A stretch of 64,000 nucleotides of DNA from Wolfiporia cocos (GCA_029448655.1 JACCLO010000002.1:3286001-3350000), one strand, 5' to 3'. Counted from the stretch's first letter, positions 37,890 through 50,838 are shown. Program-made: numbers and translations. The notes: a model not told the origin generated them from the sequence alone.

Positions 37890-39155
37890 CTACTGGTTCT
37901 GCGTAGGCACGCTCAGCAGCACGTTCCCGCCCCCGCTCGGGATGTAGGTCACGTTCCGGTTGCCCGCCAGCGACTGCACAATCGCCTTGCTCGCCTCGAT
38001 TTTCCTGAACGTCACAAACGCCTGGCCCGCTTTGTCCAGCGCACGCGAGATGGTCGCCGCCGCCTCGGCCTCGCCCTCCGCACGAATGACCGCTGCTTGC
38101 CGCTCTTGTTCCGCCTATAGGGAAGAAGATTAGCTAGGGACCGGACAATCCACGGCCAATGCACCCACCTTCTCGACAATGAACTTCGCCCGTTCAGCGT
38201 CTGTCACGAGAACATATGAGCGGCAAGACGACATCATCAGCGTGTAGGCGCACCTTGTTGGGCGATCTGCTTTGCTTCTACAGCCTGCGCGCCATGTCAC
38301 TGCCTCTCGTGATCAAGCACAGTAATCGTCAACACGTACCTGCGTGAACTCCTGGATGCCAAGATGTCCGAGTTAGCTCCGCAGCGTATAGCGAGCATCA
38401 GCTCGTACCTTGCCGAAGGTCAAGTGGGTGATGGACACGTCCTCCAGCTTGATGTTAAATTCGCCCGCACGCTGTAGCAGATCCTCCCGGATCCGCGATG
38501 AGACCTGTGAACAGGGTCACCGGCCGCTTCTCTTCGTCAGACGTCCGACTCACCACTTCGCGCTGGGTGATCAGCTCGGCAGCATCAAATTGTGCGACGA
38601 TACTCTTCAGGACCTCGTTTCCGATCGAGGGAAGAACTCGCTCGTCGTAGTCCAAACCGAGGGACTGGTAGATTTTGGAAAGGTGTTCGACGTCGGGGCG
38701 TGACAGGACACGGAGGGTGATGGACACCATTTGCAGATCTTTCGACCCTGTAGTTGTTGAAATATTCTATGCAATAGGTCAAGCGAGAACGGAATGTTAT
38801 GCAGTAGTGTAGCGGTGCTCACTCTGGGCTTGATGCGGCAGTCATACAGGATGGCTCGCTGCAGCCAAGGAACGAGGAAATGCGTCCCTTCCGACTTGGC
38901 CTATGGCAGAACGCCAGCGTTGTGTGAGTGCATTCCTAGTGAACATGGAAGAGTCTCACCCTGTCCATCACACCAGAGAATCGGTCGAACATAACCGCAC
39001 GGTAGCCCCCCGGGACATCGTAAATACTGGCCTGAACAGCGGCAGCGGCGATCGCCACCGGCACTACAGCACGACCTTTCATTCAGCATACACCTGGCTT
39101 CACACCATCGAGACTGACCTACAAGCCGACTTGCAAGTGAAGGTAGAGCAGCCAT
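37890..39155 (-). CDS. PHB1: Prohibitin-1
   Basis: The minus-strand gene is split into about nine exons. The N-terminus [11 protein letters not shown] joins to [18 protein letters not shown] (membrane anchor), then [35 protein letters not shown], the SPFH/PHB core [18 protein letters not shown] with [32 protein letters not shown], and the coiled coil [16 protein letters not shown]. It ends with [20 protein letters not shown], which identifies the Phb1 rather than the Phb2 paralogue. Phb1 and Phb2 form ring complexes in the inner mitochondrial membrane that hold nascent proteins and organise the membrane. One exon has 12 nt (38340-38351, encoding EFTQ) and the next two have about 31-32 nt. Borders are all GT-AG. 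Confidence 0.92.
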
Positions 39156-39355
39156 GAGAGTTGCGAGTTGCAAAGCCGCGGCGCGCGTTTTGTCCCGGCA
39201 GCGCTAAGCGCGTCACTTCGGTTCTCGGTCGCGTGACATGGGCGCTAGTATGCAGGCGAAATGCGATCGCGATCATCGACGCAAATGATATGATATGAAG
39301 CACACGCTAATGACAGTACACGTCTAGCATTGAATCAAAAAGGGTGTAGCAGGGA

Positions 39356-41773
39356 TCAATCAATGAGAAAGTCGCCCTTCCTGTCCCCCTCCCCGGGCAT
39401 CATACGAGCAGAGTGACTGCCGAACTGCATTGCCCGCTTTTTGCGACTGCTCGCTTCGATCAACCCGACCCTTCTCGCGGCCAGTCTCAGTAACATCTTC
39501 TCCCCAAGACCAGCATCAAGTCTCGGGTCCATCTTCATGTGCACAGGCAATCGTGCCAAGAAGCCTACTACAGATAAGGATAGGAAGGGATGCCGCGCTT
39601 CTTTCCCATGCGAAGAGATAATGCGGTCATCTCGTCCTAGGTTTCTTGTGGGTATACGATTTAATTCCAGTTGCAACTGCAACACGTGGTCAGAAATGAT
39701 GTACCGGAGCTATATGTCGAAATTCACCTCATCAATGATACCTATCCATCCTGCATTTTTGTACGTCGTACGGAAGCGACCATATCCACCCAGAAGTTCG
39801 TCAGATCCGAGTCCATTCAGGAGAACTCGTGCTGGTGTGGTATATGGTTCTAGTTTTGCTCCAGGTTGGCTCCTTATTTGCCCGATACCTCTAGCGGCGA
39901 AGTATAGAGGGAGAGCGAGACTCTACCAAAGGGCATGAGAAATTAGCTGGCTGTACATCGGAATCGTTACTCACCAGGTCCATAACTGTTCGTCTGGGGT
40001 ACATGATTGCTTCAATGGTCTGCCGTGCACATTGTGACTCCTGTAATGAAGCGTCACGAGTTAGCTTTTTAACTTCTGTAGCGCATACACTCACTTCGAA
40101 CGGAACATTGATCTCCACCTATGCGCGCATGAGACAAATGTAGTAACTGAAAAAAGTGATCGTACTCACGAAGTTCCACTTCCGCCCTGGACACAGTCTG
40201 CGCAGCTCCTCGACCTCCTGAAGGCCCGTTAATCGATCCGGTACGTCGTAGGAAACATTGACAGTCGAATAGTCCAGAGGATTCCTTAATTTCAGTTTCT
40301 TCTCTCTGTTCGGCAGCCCGCCAACGTTTCCCTCAACCTTGACAGTGATTTTCCGAGGATTTTCGAAAGCGACGTTGAGTAGATCTATGGGTTCAGAGGG
40401 ATCGACATGACTGTATGCAATCAGTACCTGTATGTATGTTTTGACGAGAAAAATACCTATTTGCAAGAAACGCTAACATAGTCGAGTCGATCCCCCCGCT
40501 GAAAAGCACGGCAACCCTAGCTTGTCCTGCGCCCTCTCTGGGGTGGAAATTGAGTCGATGAAAGGGAGAGATTGATGTAGTCACTTACATGCTTGGCGGA
40601 ATATTCTGTACGCGCAACATGACGCTTCTATCTAGGTGGGCAATTAGGTCGTCCACAGCCGAGGAGAGGTGGTTCTCTATGTGGTCAAGATCGTGTACCT
40701 TTGGTGGATCGTATGTTATCGCACGATTTATCTCGTGAATGCGAGCCTAGAGCGAGCAGTTAGCATCCTGGAAACATCAAAGACTGATGAAACTCCTTCA
40801 CACATATTGAGCGGGCGCTATCGGGTCATATCTTGGTATGATTGACAGGCAACCATCGAACACATCTATCATCTAGATTGATGGTACTGGTTAGTCGGCC
40901 ATGGAATCAGCAATACAAAGCCTCGTACATTTGGTGCCTTGCTCAGTTGACCAATGTCAATGCAGCAAATGCCATCAGTCGACAATTCTTCGAGGTCGTA
41001 ATCAACATGCGGGCCTATCGACACAGAAGTCGCCAGGAAGTAAGGGCTGGCTGTAGTGGGTCTATGTGTGAGGAGCGACCGACGCCCCAGAGGATCACGG
41101 GCAAAATACAGCCGTTGCAGTGCGCGCTGATGTTCAAGCTCTAATTAGCGAAGTTGATGCAGTCGTGGTGCATATACGAACTTGATAGTATACAAATGCA
41201 TAGCTGCAAAGTATTGTGTCTTTTAGAGGTGATATGGCGTGAAGACAGGTACGTACGGTCCCTCGATGCTGCCTAAACAATCTCGAACACCCTCGATCGT
41301 AGTTTGTTCCTGCAACGACGCAAACAACTTCGAGCCGTCGTTTTCTTCCAGAGCTATCTATGCTGCACCTCGGACTATGCTTAACGGGAAGGCGTAGCTA
41401 TCACATACGCTTAAGCCCTCGAAGACCTGCGATGCTGGGTCGTAAGTGTTCATCAATGTGGGAATAGTAAAAACACACCTCGCCATTCCAACATAAGATG
41501 TTGCCCTCCTGATCGCGATGCGGCTGCGAGACATAATTATTTCCCCGCAATCGTAGCTCGGATGCGAAGAATGACAATTGGCAGTTGTCTACAGACGTCC
41601 CGACGGAGTCCTGTGCATCCGGCCCTGTGATTTAGCGAGGTCAGCTGTAAATAGCTCTCCTTGCGAACTATCTCAGACTAACCACGACTGGTGTTTGCGG
41701 CCTGCAGCTGCTGCAGAAGCTCAGCGCGAACAGGCTGTGGGCCGTTTTGGATGGCAAACAAGATCCCACACAT
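39356..41773 (-). CDS. Asparagine synthase domain protein, ASNSD1-like
   Basis: The minus-strand gene starts MCGILFAIQNGP at 41773, so Cys2, the glutaminase nucleophile of class II amidotransferases, is present. The glutaminase half continues with CQLSFFASELRLRG and LCWNGE. The synthetase half has the PPi-loop SGGIDSTMLAFLANR, SYDVPDRLTGLQEVEELR, RKWNF and a segment ending LNGLGSDELLGGYGRFR. It ends with RDDRIISSHGKEARHPFLS and MLLRLAARRVGL before the stop at 39356. This order is that of ASNSD1-type proteins, which resemble asparagine synthetase and whose substrate is not firmly known. Many introns are present; the stretch 40600-41500 holds several small exons I did not place exactly. It looks functional. 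Confidence 0.85.
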
Positions 41774-42095
41774 GGACGTCTTCTACAAGATTCTCCGGAT
41801 CGGGAAACTTCTCAGATCGTTGAGTTGCGATCGCAGATCCTGCGAGCTGAGATTCATTGCACGCGTAGCAAGCGATGGTACAAGGCGCGACAAGCTGCAA
41901 GCGAAACCCTCGGGCGTAGAGCAAGGCACACGATAATGGCAGATTGTAGATGCTTCCTTTCATTGCGTTCTAGGATACAACTGTATCGAACTCGCTCTCG
42001 CGTCGGTGAAGTACACCCTAAAATTTCTACATGACTGTAATGACCGCTTCTGAATTCCTCTTCCCCGGACAAACAGGCGAGCGAAATGCACATGC

Positions 42096-44011
42096 TTACG
42101 CGACGTACGTGCTCGCAGAGACGTTACCGCCACGGCCAGTCCAGTTGATGTCTGTGAATAGAGCGTGAGACACCCGCTAAAGTACGCTGAATTTAGCACC
42201 ACGCACGGATGTCCTCGCGCGCCTTGAGCCTCTCGTTCTCCTTGCCGGGCAATACTCGGAAGGTGTGCGCACCGAAGTAATCACGCTGTTACATAAAGCA
42301 TCAATGATTTTCTCATCAAGCAATGGGAAAAACAAAACGAACCTGAGCCTGGAGAATGTTCGCGGGGACAACTTCGCTCCTGTAGCCGTCGAAGAACGCC
42401 AGGGCAGTGCTGAATGCGGGCGTGGGGATACCCCAGAGGACGGCCTGCGCAATGATGCGACGCCAGCCGGGCTGCGCCTTGTGGACGGCCTTGTTGAAGA
42501 AGTCGTCGAACAGGAGAGACTCGAGGGCGGGCTTCTTGGTGTACGCAGATGTGATGTCGCCAAGGAAGACACTCTTGATGATGCAGCCTCCACGCCACAT
42601 TTGCGCAATGCCAGCGTAGTTGAGGTTCCAGTTGAGCTTCAACAGAAAATCAGGATCGTGTCACAACCTGCACAGGAGGAGTTCTGACCTCCTTTGCAGT
42701 CTCGCGCATCAACATGAAGCCCTGAGCGTACGAGATGATCTTAGACGCGTAGAGCGCTTGCTCGAGGTCATCAATGAACTGCTTCTTGTCACCCTTGAAC
42801 TCCTCCTTTTGCGGGCCGCTGATGACCTTGCTTGCACGGACACGCTCCTCCTTGATCGACGACAGGCAACGAGCAAACACAGCCTCGCCAATGAGGGTAA
42901 CTAAGACGGAGAGTCAGGCCGCATACCATTTCTTCCAGTAAGCGCGCACATACCGGGCATGCCGGCGTCAAGGGCTGCGATGGCCGTCCACTTGCCGGTA
43001 CCCTTCTGACCGGCCTTGTCGAGAATCTTGCTGACCATGGGCTCACCGTCGTCATCCTTGAACTTGAGGATGTTTGCCGTGATCTCAATGAGGAAGGAAT
43101 CGAGAACGCCCTTGTTCCAGCTTTCGAAAATTTCGGCGATCTCGTCCTCGCCGAGGCCAAGGCCGCGCTTGAGGATGTCGTACGCCTCAGCAATGAGCTG
43201 CATATCACCGTACTCAATACCTAGCATACACATGTGAGTCTGGACGGAGGCGCTATCATCGTGAGAAGGCGACCCACCGTTGTGGACCATCTTCACGTAG
43301 TGACCAGCGCCGGTCTCACCGACCCAGTCACAGCATGGCTCGCCGTTGACCTGAGCAGCAGCAGCCTGAAAAATTTCCTTAATATGGGGCCATGCAGCTG
43401 GTGAACCACCGGGCATGAGCGAGGGGCCGTAGCGGGCACCCTCCTCACCACCGGAGACACCAGAGCCAACGAAGAGAAGACCCTTCGCCTCAAGCTCCTT
43501 CGTGCGGCGAATAGAGTCGGGGTAGTGGGAGTTACCACCGTCAATGATGATGTCGCCCTGCTCGAGATGGGGCACGAGCTGCTCGATGAATGCATCGACA
43601 GCAGGGCCGGCCTTCACGAGAAGGACGATCTTACGGGGCCGCTTGAGCTTGGCAACAAGCTCCTCGATAGAGTGAGCGCCCAGGATTTTCGTCCCTATTC
43701 ACACAACGCGAGACATGTAAAGAAAACCGATGCTGCTCCGATGAAATCAACCAACCCTTGGCCTCGTTCTCGAGGAAGGCGTCAACCTTGCTCGTCGTCC
43801 GATTGTACGCGACAACGGTGAAACCCTTGTCGTTCATGTTGAGGATCAGGTTTTGGCCCTACGCAGATATCGTCACGATCTGTCCGGAAACGCGACGCGC
43901 CGCTGCTTACCATGACGGCCAAACCAATGAGACCGATATCACCACTAGCAGCGACGTCAGTACATGTACATGGCTCGGTAACTACAGCGACACGTACGTG
44001 GGGGCAGACAT
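42096..44011 (-). CDS. GND1: 6-phosphogluconate dehydrogenase, decarboxylating
   Basis: The minus-strand gene starts with a 14-nt coding exon (44011-43998, MSAPT) spliced to [12 protein letters not shown] and [20 protein letters not shown], the NADP-binding fold. The substrate-site blocks [32 protein letters not shown] and [12 protein letters not shown] (with the catalytic Lys) follow, then [14 protein letters not shown] with the catalytic Glu. The C-terminal helical domain has [16 protein letters not shown] and [14 protein letters not shown]. It ends [18 protein letters not shown] at a TAA in 42096-42098. The enzyme makes ribulose-5-phosphate, CO2 and NADPH in the oxidative pentose phosphate pathway in the cytosol. 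All catalytic blocks are intact. Confidence 0.95.
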
Positions 44012-44627
44012 TGCGGATAGGATTGAGTTGAGACGAGCGGTGGTCGTGGTGGGGGGACAGAGATGTTTGGTGAGCAAGAGGTGATGTCGATGAGATATAG
44101 GTGTGCTGACGTCTTTGTCACGCCGGTCCGATGCCATGATCGTGGGACGATTAGTGATTACCCACTCGCTCTCCCTAGACTTTCCTCCGCAGGACGGAAC
44201 AGTCAGGACCGACCCACACCCGCGCCGTTCAGCTCACACCATCCCCCATATCGCGCACAGGACCGAGCTTCGCTGACAGTCACAAGCGGCCTTTAGCCGA
44301 ACGCGTGAGCCAGGGACGCGTCCAGCGCGGGCCGATCCGTCACCATGCTGTGACACATGGTCACGCATGTGCACGTGATCAACCAGAGGCACAGCTCCCC
44401 CATCCCACCCGCTGCGCTTTGCTCTTTCTGCGTCGCCGCATCCATCAGCTGTCCCACAGGAAGCGTCGCTTGTTGTATCACCGACAGTGCACGCATCAGG
44501 CGGGTCAGACTTGGAGACTTCGGATATTGCCGATTGCAATGAGCGCGGAGGTGACTCGACCCCATATATCTGCCAGCTGTTGGCTTTAAAGCCAGCCGTA
44601 CGCCTCGACTTAGAGTGATCGACGCTC
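44012..44627. promoter_or_regulatory. Divergent upstream region, GND1 and aminotransferase
   Basis: These 616 bp lie between divergent start codons. An overlapping set of open frames on both strands around 44234-44629 has no recognisable domain and is probably chance. A TTTAAAG sequence lies about 40 bases before the aminotransferase ATG. Confidence 0.4.
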
Positions 44628-46403
44628 ATGATGCTGCGGTTGTTGGGTTCTTCTCTGCGCTACAGAACTGGCAACAGCAACAGTCTGGGGAGATGCGTCG
44701 CCTCGGTTCCCCAGGCGCGGTCTAAGTCCACGCTCGCCGACATCGAGGTATTCAGTCACGTCCTGCAGCGTTCCGCTCGTAATGTTAAGTCGCTCCCGCT
44801 GTGCTTCCGATGTAGGCTTCGAGGGTGCAGGTGGATCTAATCAGCAACCGCAAACCACGGCCGGACCCTGCGACGCTCTCGTTCGGAAAAGTATTCGTGA
44901 GGCTCCCCTATCTTTTAAGCGCGTCGAACGCGGGATGATTAACGCACGGAAATCATGATACGCATGGAGGCAGACTGACCATATGCTGATGATTCCTTGG
45001 AAAGCCTCGACGGGATGGGGCACGCCTAAGATTGAACCTTGTAAGCGATCAGTTGGTCTGCGCACGTCGCTTAGAACTTAGCTTCATCGTACCTCAGACG
45101 GTACTTTCCCGATTGAGCCCAGTGCATCCATTTTCCACTACGCTGCATGCCTTTTCGAAGGTCTGAAGGCTTACCGCCATGACGACGGGAAAATAAGCCT
45201 CTTCAGGCCGGACATGAACATGAGGCGCATGAACATCAGCGCTCAGCGTGTTGCATTACCTGTCAGTTAAGAAGCACCGCATCCAAGGACTCACCGCCGC
45301 TGACATGCTTGTGAACAGACTTTCAATGGTGATGAGTTGCTTGAACTCATCAAACAGCTCGTTCGGTTAGACAAGGACTGGATTCCGAACCGTCCGGGAT
45401 ACAGTCTATACATCCGGCCTACGTTAAGTCAGCGTCTTATGCCGTACAAAGTCCAGTATTACCTTGTTCTGACATGAGTATGCATGACAGTTGCTTCTCA
45501 ACCGGCCATCGGGATCGCCCCCGCGAGCGAGGCCCTCATGTTCGTGATCTGCTCCCCGGCAGGCCCCTATTACCCTGATGGTTTCAAGCCTGTGGCCCTT
45601 TACGGCACCACGGAATACACTCGTGCAGCACCCGGGGGTGAGCCATATTTGCCGCTCCTTCATCACAGTACTGAGCGGCTCCTCTAGGCATCGGTTCCTT
45701 CAAGGTGGGCGCGAACTACGCACCAGCATTAGTTGCGCAGAAGGAGGCTGCAAAGCATGGATACGTGCAGAATCTCTGGTTACACGGTCCTGAACACTAT
45801 GTCACGGAGGTATATGCTCTCGTGCCTTCTGTTACATAATCTCACGTTCGACCTCGGTAGGTTGGCACGATGAATGCATTTGCGGTATTCCGGCGTCCCA
45901 AAGGAGGTATGCTCCGATCATCACAGTGACCGGTCCATCCCCGCACTGACTGCGGATCTGCAGACATCGAGCTCGCCACGCCTGCACTTGACGGCATCAT
46001 CCTGCCTGGCATTACGCGCGACTCTGTTCTGGGCATTGCGCGGGACCATGTCTCTGGCAAGGCGAAGCTTGCCGGCCTTCCCGACGATCTCGTCGTCTCC
46101 GAGCGTCCCATCACGATGCTTGAGGTCAAGGAAGCCGCGAAGGCAGGCAACCTGCTTGAGTTCTTCGGCACAGGTAGGGCATCCTTGCTACAGCCGCAGA
46201 GCAGGGCACTTAACACGGCATGTCGACTAGGCACTGCAGCGGTGATCAGCCCCGTGGACAAGATCGGCTATCTGGGCGACGATATTGCTATCCCGACTGG
46301 TCCTGACGGAATGGGTCCCATATCCCGACCGATCTGGCAGCAATTGACTGGCATCCATAATGGCGCCATCCCCCACCCTTGGAGTGTTATCATCTCGGAG
46401 TGA
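44628..46403 (+). CDS. Branched-chain amino-acid aminotransferase, mitochondrial
   Basis: The N-terminus [18 protein letters not shown] to [10 protein letters not shown] is Arg/Ser-rich without acidic residues, like a mitochondrial presequence. Spliced exons then give [92 protein letters not shown], and [16 protein letters not shown] followed by [10 protein letters not shown], whose Lys is the expected PLP-binding residue. Later blocks are [42 protein letters not shown] and [10 protein letters not shown]. The enzyme transaminates Leu, Ile and Val with 2-oxoglutarate. The junction at about 45427 uses GTCAGC as donor and needs the acceptor at 45495 to restore IASQPAIG. Complete and apparently functional. 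Confidence 0.92.
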
Positions 46404-46765
46404 TGAGTGTTATACACCGCGAGGCGACTTGCATGGATACGTATTAGAAAGTATCATACATCTTGCCGTAAAATAGTATGCTGCTGGTTGCTTTGCTTGT
46501 CACGTACCATTGCATTGCAATTGCTTCTCCATAGTGTCCGAGAAGGGATCGGATTACGGGAGGCGTTTACAGCAGTACCCCAATTTGCACTGCAGGCGAA
46601 ATGAGCACTTCTGGTGACCTCAGGATTTCGGCGCGTTGTCGGCGCGATCGGGCGCGTATCGAATCACGACCGCTTCCGTCTGGCTCTCAGTCTCAGCCAC
46701 TGCCAGGTCTCATCCTCTTAAAGTCCACCACCATCTACTGGTCTTGTGGTCACCGCCTCACATCT
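46404..46765. other. Short intergenic region
   Basis: An open frame runs from 46601 into the protease gene in phase, so the leader could be coding, but the better start is the ATG at 46766. Nothing else is seen. Confidence 0.35.
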
Positions 46766-47972
46766 ATGGCTTTACGACAGACGGCTCTGGCCTCGCGCTC
46801 GAGGATCACCTCTAGCTTATCATCGGCGGCGTGTTTGAACTCGCCGAGTGCAAGAGCGTATGCCACAGTTGGCACCACAACCTATATCGGCCAACCCCCG
46901 CCACCACCAACTCCCCCGCCAGCAGCCTCATCTTCCTCTACGACTGCTGCCAATCTTTCGTCTGCCTTTGATGCCCAGATTTTGTATGAACTACGTCGGC
47001 GCTCTCAGCTAGCTCCTGGGAGTAGCACCGGCAGCCAAGTGCAGCTCTCCAAGCTGGTTGAGCAATATCTCGACAGAGGGGGTCTAGTGTTAGACAGTTC
47101 TCTACCATACGAATCCCGCCCAGGGAAGGACAGGCGTATCGATATGGATGAGTCGGCGGCGCTCGACTCGGTGGCCATGATAGTGCATGCCGCTCAGCAG
47201 GGCACGGAGCACAAGATCACCCACTGCTCAGGCTTCGCACTCAGCGCACCGGGCCTGTCCGAGGGTCAGTTTGTCATGGTAACATGCGCACACACATTAG
47301 AAGAGGTACGTATGCCATTTATGCCACAGTATGAACGTCTCACGTCGTAGTAGATCCGGCATAGTCCTATCCTGCGCCGAGATGCACCGCCGAACGCGAA
47401 AAATGCTGCCTTGCCGAGTGTCTCTGGCTCATTTGTGATTACAGGACCCTCGTCATCCCCAACATTCAGCCCAGTGTCCTCTATCTTGTCATCTCTTCAC
47501 CGCTCCGACCTCCTTCTCATGTCTGCTCCCCCTTCACCATTCCCTGCTCTCCGTACACTGCCAGTATCTCCGTACCCTGCACAACCAGGCGCACGCATCC
47601 GTGCACACTTTGTCACACACAAGGAACCCGTTCCCGGTGCAGGCGCCGAAGGGTGGCGCCCTTGGGTAGGTGGCACTTGGAGTAAGTGGATCAGAGGGAC
47701 CGTTTTAGGCTACCGAGACATGGCTGGGCGGGAGGCCAAGGTACCGTTATGACCTTTTGTGCTTCTCAGACGATCGGCTTATACCGTCGGTGTACCACTA
47801 GCCTGGAACCTACGACGCGCTCTCGCACCTACTCTTTGACCCTACGCCCACGCCTGGATCAAGTGGCGGCCCCATCATAGATGAAGAAAGCGGCGCTGTT
47901 ATCGGAGTGGTGCTACGATGCTTTGCGAGAATGATATTATACATACTACAGACTGAGTTAGCTGAGTCCTAA
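46766..47972 (+). CDS. Trypsin-like serine protease, probably mitochondrial
   Basis: Exons 46766-47308, 47354-47740 and 47802-47972 join to 366 aa, and each is a multiple of three. The N-terminus MALRQTALASRSRITSS is a strong mitochondrial presequence candidate. The catalytic His lies in MVTCAHTLEE, a candidate Asp in RSDLLLMS, and the Ser in TPGSSGGPIIDEESGAVIGV. These match the chymotrypsin-fold triad (S1 type, HtrA-like spacing). After GAVIGVVLR the sequence becomes ordinary hydrophobic text (CFARMILYILQTELAES) and stops, so the usual last beta strand and C-terminal helix are not obvious. The C-terminus may be altered or an intron may be missed. The function is inferred from the motifs; no substrate can be named. 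Confidence 0.7.
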
Positions 47973-48890
47973 TATGTACCCGCGACATACCTTGCTGTAA
48001 CTGCCTAATATAACCATGGATTAGTCAATGCACTGCAATCGCGGACATATCTATATCGCTGTAGGTGTTCTACAAGATGCTGCCTTCGACGAACTCCGGG
48101 CCCATCGCAAATGATATTATATTCGGCCACCTCTAGAGAGATGTTGCGCAACTTCGATCACCATGCCGCAATTGCGTCCGCTCGCCAGGTACAATGTTCA
48201 AGCTCGTCAACATCATTCGCTAGTACGCCTATGCAGGTAATCGCGTATACCGCGGGCGATCAGCGCTCATTCACAGCTGTATCCGTTAATTATCGATCCG
48301 CGATGTCACCTCAATGGGCGCCCGCAGCCTTGTAGCTCGTTTAAGCGGGCTGCACCACAATGTGCAGACCTTTAGTCTCAGGAACTGCGCTTTTCTGGTT
48401 TCTTGGCGGACGAAATGGCGGTGCATGTCTTGAAGCGATGCAGAACAGCTAACATCCAACCTCGTGTTGAATGAAGATCTTAGTCTAAGACCTCGCCAGG
48501 CATGTCTGTTGCGCGCCGCTGGCTCGTTTGTCTTGAAACGCCCGGTACGCATGTCGCTGTAACTCTTAGCTAATGACGGTTGCAATCTATTTAGAGCCGG
48601 TCAATTCATCTTATTCACCCCCTTTCTCCCTCCTCCACGTCCTTTCCTTGCTGGTTGCAGCTTTACATTGACTTTCGCGAACTGAAACAGTGACGCATGT
48701 CTCCAGTCCGCCATCATTCGCGCTTCTACTCCTCCCAAACCCTCGGTCTGCTTGCTGCACAACCTCTAGCACATGGCAGCGTTGGTGTCCGCGCCCTCCA
48801 TCCTATCACGTTCGAGAACTAGTTCGTTTGCATTCATTCTCGTGTAACCCTTGCAACTGCTAATGTTCTGCCTTTATAATTTATAATAAT
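47973..48890. other. Intergenic, no supported gene
   Basis: No coding signal is seen. A C/T-rich stretch at 48615-48770 could be the promoter of the following surface-protein gene. Confidence 0.35.
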
Positions 48891-50388
48891 TGCAGTCATG
48901 GCACTGTAAGACCTATCTCGTGTCGACTTTCGATAGCCTGCTCAATCTACTGTTACCGTCGTAGCCAACTCTCGATCGAATACCAAGCAATCTGATCGCC
49001 ACGGGCACTGGAATGGTATACCAAAATGCAACGGTAGTCAATGTTGTAGCGTAAGAATCTCTCTACACATGATGCAATTAGTGATCTGATAGTCTGCTAC
49101 GCTCAGTTTCTTGCAGACAGGTGAGCAGCGATTCAGCCTGTGGCAATCGCTCGTGATACTGAACTTATTAGGCTTCTGTGGACCTAACGGTGGCAATTGT
49201 ACGTCTCTCGATATCAATCTCGGCGAGTCAAATGGCTTGTCGTCCGCAGTCGTGGATTTAATACCTACGTAGGTGACAAGTACTCACATTGTGTGCTCAT
49301 ATGTCACAGGTTTGACATTGTCTATCTCGTACCAGACATGAATTCTCTGTCGGAGTGACTTTAAGGTGCGCCAGAGTTATGTCCAACATTACCTAGGACA
49401 TTGTCAAAACCTGACTTCAAATAGCTTCTATAATGCGTGTTGTGGTGCCGGCGCCAGCTGTGGGTAGCAGATATCTCGAGACACACAGTAGGACTGACTT
49501 AGTATGGCCAGGCCTCGATGAATATTGCATAAACGCCATACGACAACCTGAAGAGACCTATGGCGTTGTGAACTGCACGGCTGAGGATGATCCATCAAAC
49601 AGCGTATGTGCCTAACACCCACTGGCTACTAGTAGTGCAGGCCTAACTTCGTAGTGCATTCTCTTTAGGCCGGGCTATTAGTAACTTGGTGTCCGTGAGT
49701 AGATCCACAGATTCACAGATTCAACCCGTCAATCTGACCGCTGCGCTTGTTCCACAGAGAGTCTGCATCAAGCACAGGTCTCGCTACTCCAACGTGCTCA
49801 TCTACCGCATCCACATCTTCCTCATCATCCCAGAGTGCATCCACATCAGCCTCGACGTCCCAGGGTTCATCAAAAACGTCGGGTTCAGGTGGCTCGGCAG
49901 TATCCGGTTCCACGACTGCCGTTTCGGACGCAAACGCGTCGCACAAATCACCTGTGGGGCCTATCGTTGGCGGCGTCGTAGGTGGCGTTGGCGGGCTCGC
50001 ACTACTGGCGCTGCTCGCCCTGCTGTTTTTCCGCCATCGGCGTTGGCGGGCAAATCTTGTCAAGCCAAACATCGACGAAGATCCATACCTCCAGCCCGAG
50101 CCGTATCTCATGAATGAGGCAATAACCACTGCACTGCCACCCACTGCCTCTGCAAAATCATTTCTTGCAAACGCTTCTCCAATGCCCGCTCCGATGCCTC
50201 TTCCGCACACGCCCGCAGCACCAAGCTCGGTTGGGACAAGTTCAGCATCTCAATCAGAGGCAAGAACTGTACCAGATCTGGACCAGATTGTGGAAGGACT
50301 TGCGAACCGCTTCGGATGGACTGCACCTCCGCATCCGGGGGAGGCTGCATCAGATGATCTGCCTGAATACCCAGGTGCACACGTTTAG
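48891..50388 (+). CDS. Single-pass surface protein with Cys-rich ectodomain
   Basis: Short exons read as an extracellular Cys-rich domain: NLIATGTGMVYQNATVV, then FCGPNGGNCTSLDINLGESN with SSAVVDLIP, FYNACCGAGASCG, and GLDEYCINAIRQPEETYG. The last large exon (about 49761-50388) is a Ser/Thr stalk (STASTSSSSSQSASTSAS), a transmembrane helix GPIVGGVVGGVGGLALLALL followed by LALLFF, a basic stop-transfer RHRRWR, and a cytosolic Pro-rich tail ending DLPEYPGAHV. This layout is that of fungal wall-stress sensors and related SKG6/Mid2-like proteins. I could not fix the start codon or signal peptide, and the internal splice junctions between 49090 and 49750 are not all clean. A decayed copy is therefore possible. 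Confidence 0.5.
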
Positions 50389-50838
50389 CATGACGGTACG
50401 CTCTCAGGTCCCATCGGTAGTCATTTTTATCATTCGCTGCTATTCCGATTTACTACTGTCGGGTGTGATTATGATTATTAGTTTAAATTCGGTCATACAT
50501 GTAGGATTCCCAGTGTCTAAGTCTCCGATGCGTCGGTATATATCATCGAGGAAGACAAGAGCTTTCGCTCACTTGCAACGGATTGTGGAAGATCGAGAGA
50601 ACATAAAACAATTGCTAATGCAGCCTTTAGGAACAAGGTGAGTGGCAGCGCGATAGACGATCGTTGTATTGAGACACTTTATACGGAAGCACAGTGATAG
50701 CCAGAATGGCGTATAAACCGTAGCTCTTGCCTTGATAGAATGCATCTGTGACAAACTCCTGTTGCTACATTCCACATCAATGATGGGAGGCTGCTGCTAA
50801 CCCAATGTGAAGGGAAACATACCTCGTTCTTGCATACC
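50389..50838. other. Convergent 3' regions
   Basis: AT-rich sequence lies between the convergent surface-protein and MYND genes. No gene is seen. Confidence 0.35.
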
